The translations under genes and the position numbers were made by a program. Below are positions 31,357 to 33,621 of a stretch of 33,621 bases of DNA, piece after piece. This DNA comes from Sphingomonadales bacterium BRH_c3 (GTDB lineage: Bacteria > Pseudomonadota > Alphaproteobacteria > Sphingomonadales > Sphingomonadaceae): the NCBI GenBank assembly GCA_001515985.1, contig LOET01000011.1:1-33621 (forward strand), written 5' to 3'. A model generated the notes under the pieces. The model worked only from the letters and a program-made list of their open reading frames with translations. It searched no databases and was not told where the DNA came from. Every line of letters starts with the position of its first letter. Positions within the stretch are counted from its first letter, which is position 1.

Positions 31357-32411
31357 GCGGCGGTGCACGGGCCGATCTGGCGGGCACTTTCCGGCGGCTG
31401 ATCCGCGAAACAGGCCCGATCAGCCTTGCCCAGTATATGGGCGAAAGCAACGCGCACTATTACACCAGCCGCGATCCGTTGGGTGACGCGGGCGATTTCA
31501 TTACCGCGCCTGAAGTAAGCCAGGTATTCGGCGAGCTGATCGGGCTGTGGCTGGCAGACATCTGGGTGCGGGCGGGGCGGCCCGGGCCGGTGCACTATGT
31601 CGAACTGGGCCCCGGACGCGGCACTCTGGCGTCTGACGCGCTGCGCACGGCCGGGCGCTACGGGCTCATCCCGCAGGTGCATTTCGTCGAGGGTTCAGAC
31701 GCCTTGCGGCAAATCCAGCGCGGCACGATTCGCGGAGTGACGCATCACGCCGATGTCACCACCCTGCCAGAAGATGGCCCGCTGCTGATCATCGCCAATG
31801 AATTCTTTGACGCGCTGCCGGTGCGGCAATTGCTGCGCGCCGCAGAGGGCTGGCGCGAGCGGATGGTTGGGCTTGAAGGTGATCGGCTGGTGTTCGTTTA
31901 TGGCGATCGGCCGATGGATGCCGCTGTGCCACAAAGCTGGCGCCATGCAAGCCAGGGCACGGTGATCGAAACGAGCCCAGCAGCGGCAGCGGTGATGAGC
32001 GAGCTTGCCGACCGTCTGGTGGCGCAGGGCGGGGCGGCGCTGATGATCGACTATGGTTCGCGTGAGAGCCGTGCTGGTTCAACACTGCAGGCGATCAAGG
32101 GGCATCAGAAAGTCGATGTCTTTTCGGCCCCCGGCAAGATGGACCTGACCGCGCATGTCGATTTTGAAGTGCTGAGCCATGTCGCGCAGCGCCAGGGCGC
32201 GAATTTGCTGGGGGTTCAGATGCAAGGCGAATGGCTGAGCGCGCTGGGGATCGACATGCGGATGGAGGCGCTCAAACGCCGCGCGCCTGACCAGGCCGAG
32301 AAACTCGCGCGGCAGCACGCCCGCCTGGTCGCGGAAGACCAGATGGGCTTGCTGTTCAAGGTAATGGGTCTGTCCGGCAAGGGCTGGCCTGCCGAAGCAC
32401 CGGGTTTCTAG
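31353..32411 (+). CDS. MidA/NDUFAF7-family SAM-dependent methyltransferase
   Basis: A 352-residue class I methyltransferase of the COG1565/NDUFAF7 family. The eukaryotic homologue dimethylates an arginine of a complex I subunit during assembly; the bacterial role is presumed similar but unproven. The family start is ISLAQYMGESNAHYYTSRDPLGDAGDFITAPEVSQVFGELIG. The SAM motif is VHYVELGPGRGTLASDAL, and IIANEFFDALPVRQL lies further on. ATG at 31353 inside the ATGA overlap with lgt is preferred to the tracked 31254, which lies within lgt. Its stop shares CTAG with the convergent transporter gene. The lgt-midA pairing is common in alphaproteobacteria. Confidence 0.94.
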   Translation: MSGGARADLAGTFRRLIRETGPISLAQYMGESNAHYYTSRDPLGDAGDFITAPEVSQVFGELIGLWLADIWVRAGRPGPVHYVELGPGRGTLASDALRTAGRYGLIPQVHFVEGSDALRQIQRGTIRGVTHHADVTTLPEDGPLLIIANEFFDALPVRQLLRAAEGWRERMVGLEGDRLVFVYGDRPMDAAVPQSWRHASQGTVIETSPAAAAVMSELADRLVAQGGAALMIDYGSRESRAGSTLQAIKGHQKVDVFSAPGKMDLTAHVDFEVLSHVAQRQGANLLGVQMQGEWLSALGIDMRMEALKRRAPDQAEKLARQHARLVAEDQMGLLFKVMGLSGKGWPAEAPGF

Positions 32412-33621
32412 AGGCCCACCCGCCGCGCAAGCTGGCGCGCGGCTTCGTCGGGCGTCAGCTTTTCCTCGTCGCGGTCGACCGCAAAATTCGCCTCGCGCAT
32501 GGCATCGACGTCGACCGCACCGATCACCGGACGCAATGCATCGATGAATGCGGCGTCTGCGGCACGCCCGGGGCTGGCCAGCAGCACCGCATCATAATTG
32601 GGGAAGGCCTGCCGCTTGTCCTCCAGCACGCGCAGCCGATCTGCGGCGATTCGCCCGTCGGAAGTATAGGCGCCGATCACGTCTGCCTCGCCCGATTGCA
32701 GCGCGTTGTACATGAAGGTGGGGGCAAAATTGCGCTGGCTGGCGAATTTGAGGCCATAGGCATCGCGCACCGCCACCCATTCGGGCCGCTCGAAGAATTC
32801 GGGATCGCCGCCAACGGTCAGCTGCGGGGCAACGCGCGCGAGATCGGCCAGGTCCTCCACGCCGAGCGCCGCCGCGCGATCCTCGCGCATGGCGAAGGCA
32901 TAGGCATTTTCGAACCCCAATCGCCCCAGCACGCGGGTGCCGCTGGCCGCCTGTTCCCATTGCTCGATTTCGGCCAGCATGGTGTCGCGCGGCGGGTTGT
33001 CGCGGCGTTTCATCTGGTTGGTCCAGATAGTGCCAGTATAGTCGACCAGCAGATCGATATCTCCGCTCGAGACTGCGCTATGCGCCACTGCCGAGCCCAG
33101 CCCGTCGCGATATGCAACCCTGTATCCTGCCGCCTCGAGCCGCTGGCCGATCAGCCGGGCGAGCACATATTGTTCGGAAAAGCCCTTTGCGCCGATCAGC
33201 ACGCGGTCACGTTCGCCGCTGCCGAATTGCGCGAAGAGCGCTGCAGCAATGCCCAGCACAACCACGGCAAGCCCGCCCAGCGACAAGCTGCGCCTGCGCT
33301 CGGCCATCCCGCGTTCGATCAGGCCGAGCAAATTGTCCGCCACCAGTGCGAGCCCGGCAGAGGCGATGCAGCCGGCGAGCACCAGTGCCCAGTTCTGCGT
33401 CTGAAGCCCGGCAAAGATCGGATCGCCCAGGCTGGGCTGGCCAATGGTGGTGGCCAGCGTGGCCGCGCCGATGGTCCAGACGCTGGCGGTGCGGATACCC
33501 GCCATGATGAAGGGCGCGGTCAGCGGCGCTTCGACCAGCCGCAGCTTCTGCCAGCCGGTCATCCCCACACCGTCAGCCGCTTCGAGCACGCCCGGGTCGA
33601 GATTGGCCTGCGCGGTCACGG
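32408..33621 (-). CDS. OpuB/OpuC-type ABC transporter permease-substrate-binding fusion, 5' end cut by window edge
   Basis: The window contains 404 codons and the stop; the start lies beyond 33621. The visible N-terminal part is the end of a BPD permease (GWQKLRLVEAPLTAPFIMAGIRTASVWTIGAATLA), with the EAA-like loop that contacts the ATPase. One more membrane helix follows (LSLGGLAVVVLGIAAALFAQF). The rest is an OpuAC/ProX-type binding domain (RVLIGAKGFSEQYVLARLIGQRLEAAGYRV; DIDLLVDYTGTIWTNQM; SGEADVIGAYTSDGRI). The family imports quaternary ammonium solutes such as glycine betaine or choline for osmoprotection; exact substrate unknown. Its ATPase partner is presumably upstream, outside the window. 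It converges on midA with overlapping stops. Confidence 0.93.
   Translation of the reverse strand, partial: VTAQANLDPGVLEAADGVGMTGWQKLRLVEAPLTAPFIMAGIRTASVWTIGAATLATTIGQPSLGDPIFAGLQTQNWALVLAGCIASAGLALVADNLLGLIERGMAERRRSLSLGGLAVVVLGIAAALFAQFGSGERDRVLIGAKGFSEQYVLARLIGQRLEAAGYRVAYRDGLGSAVAHSAVSSGDIDLLVDYTGTIWTNQMKRRDNPPRDTMLAEIEQWEQAASGTRVLGRLGFENAYAFAMREDRAAALGVEDLADLARVAPQLTVGGDPEFFERPEWVAVRDAYGLKFASQRNFAPTFMYNALQSGEADVIGAYTSDGRIAADRLRVLEDKRQAFPNYDAVLLASPGRAADAAFIDALRPVIGAVDVDAMREANFAVDRDEEKLTPDEAARQLARRVGL

Noticed and set aside
1-33621. Defence system, CRISPR array, prophage, integron or insertion sequence
   Set aside because: No transposase, integrase, nuclease cluster, spaced identical repeats or tRNA-linked att duplication was seen. 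Gene content and base use are uniformly core-like.

Overview
The window looks like chromosomal core DNA of an alphaproteobacterium, most probably Sphingomonadales and plausibly Erythrobacteraceae. The base composition is G+C-rich throughout. Gene content and protein sequences fit that group: GlnD, FtsK, an OprO/P-type porin, a large TonB-dependent receptor, a long Xaa-Pro aminopeptidase, YggS beside a ThiE-like protein, and Lgt-MidA. This assignment comes from reading the sequence, not from a database search. No rRNA, tRNA, CRISPR array, prophage, insertion sequence or obvious genomic island was seen.

Layout. 1-1479 (-): 5' part of a fused PabB-PabC gene for folate synthesis, cut by the window edge. 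1551-3164 (+): HerA/YjgR-like ATPase, converging on a GST-family gene (3161-4249, -). 4313-7252 (-): a three-gene set of EF-hand protein, OmpR-type regulator and histidine kinase. 7459-9770 (-): VOC protein and Xaa-Pro aminopeptidase. 9887-12495 (+): exported S9 oligopeptidase overlapping a hotdog thioesterase. 12497-14248 (-): membrane diguanylate cyclase. 14549-17076 (+): phosphate-acquisition block of OprO/P porin and PstS lipoprotein, each with its own Pho-box-like site and ending at a strong terminator, with no pstCAB. 17205-18904 (+): DUF2157/GDYxxLxY membrane pair. 19039-21998 (-): FtsK and a ThiE-like protein, divergent from yggS (22021-22695, +). 22748-25465 (-): TonB-dependent receptor. 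25608-28367 (-): glnD. 28391-28509: a doublet of facing palindromes. 28511-30208 (-): acyl-CoA synthetase-like enzyme. 30430-32411 (+): lgt-midA. 32408-33621 (-): OpuB-type permease/binding-protein fusion, cut by the window edge.

How the genes work together. The clearest unit is the phosphate block: outer-membrane porin and periplasmic PstS, each predicted to be under PhoB control, presumably feeding a PstCAB complex encoded elsewhere. Lgt, in the same window, would lipidate PstS. The EF-hand/regulator/kinase set looks like an envelope signalling module that senses metal or divalent cations. The rest are mostly housekeeping genes: nitrogen signalling (GlnD), chromosome segregation (FtsK), PLP homeostasis (YggS), folate (PabBC) and complex I assembly (MidA).

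I found no convincing new defence or mobile system. The most unusual non-coding signal is the pair of mirror-image, bulged hairpins between the acyl-CoA synthetase gene and glnD. They share architecture and junction bases but differ in sequence in compensating pairs, as a BIME/REP-like repeat family would.
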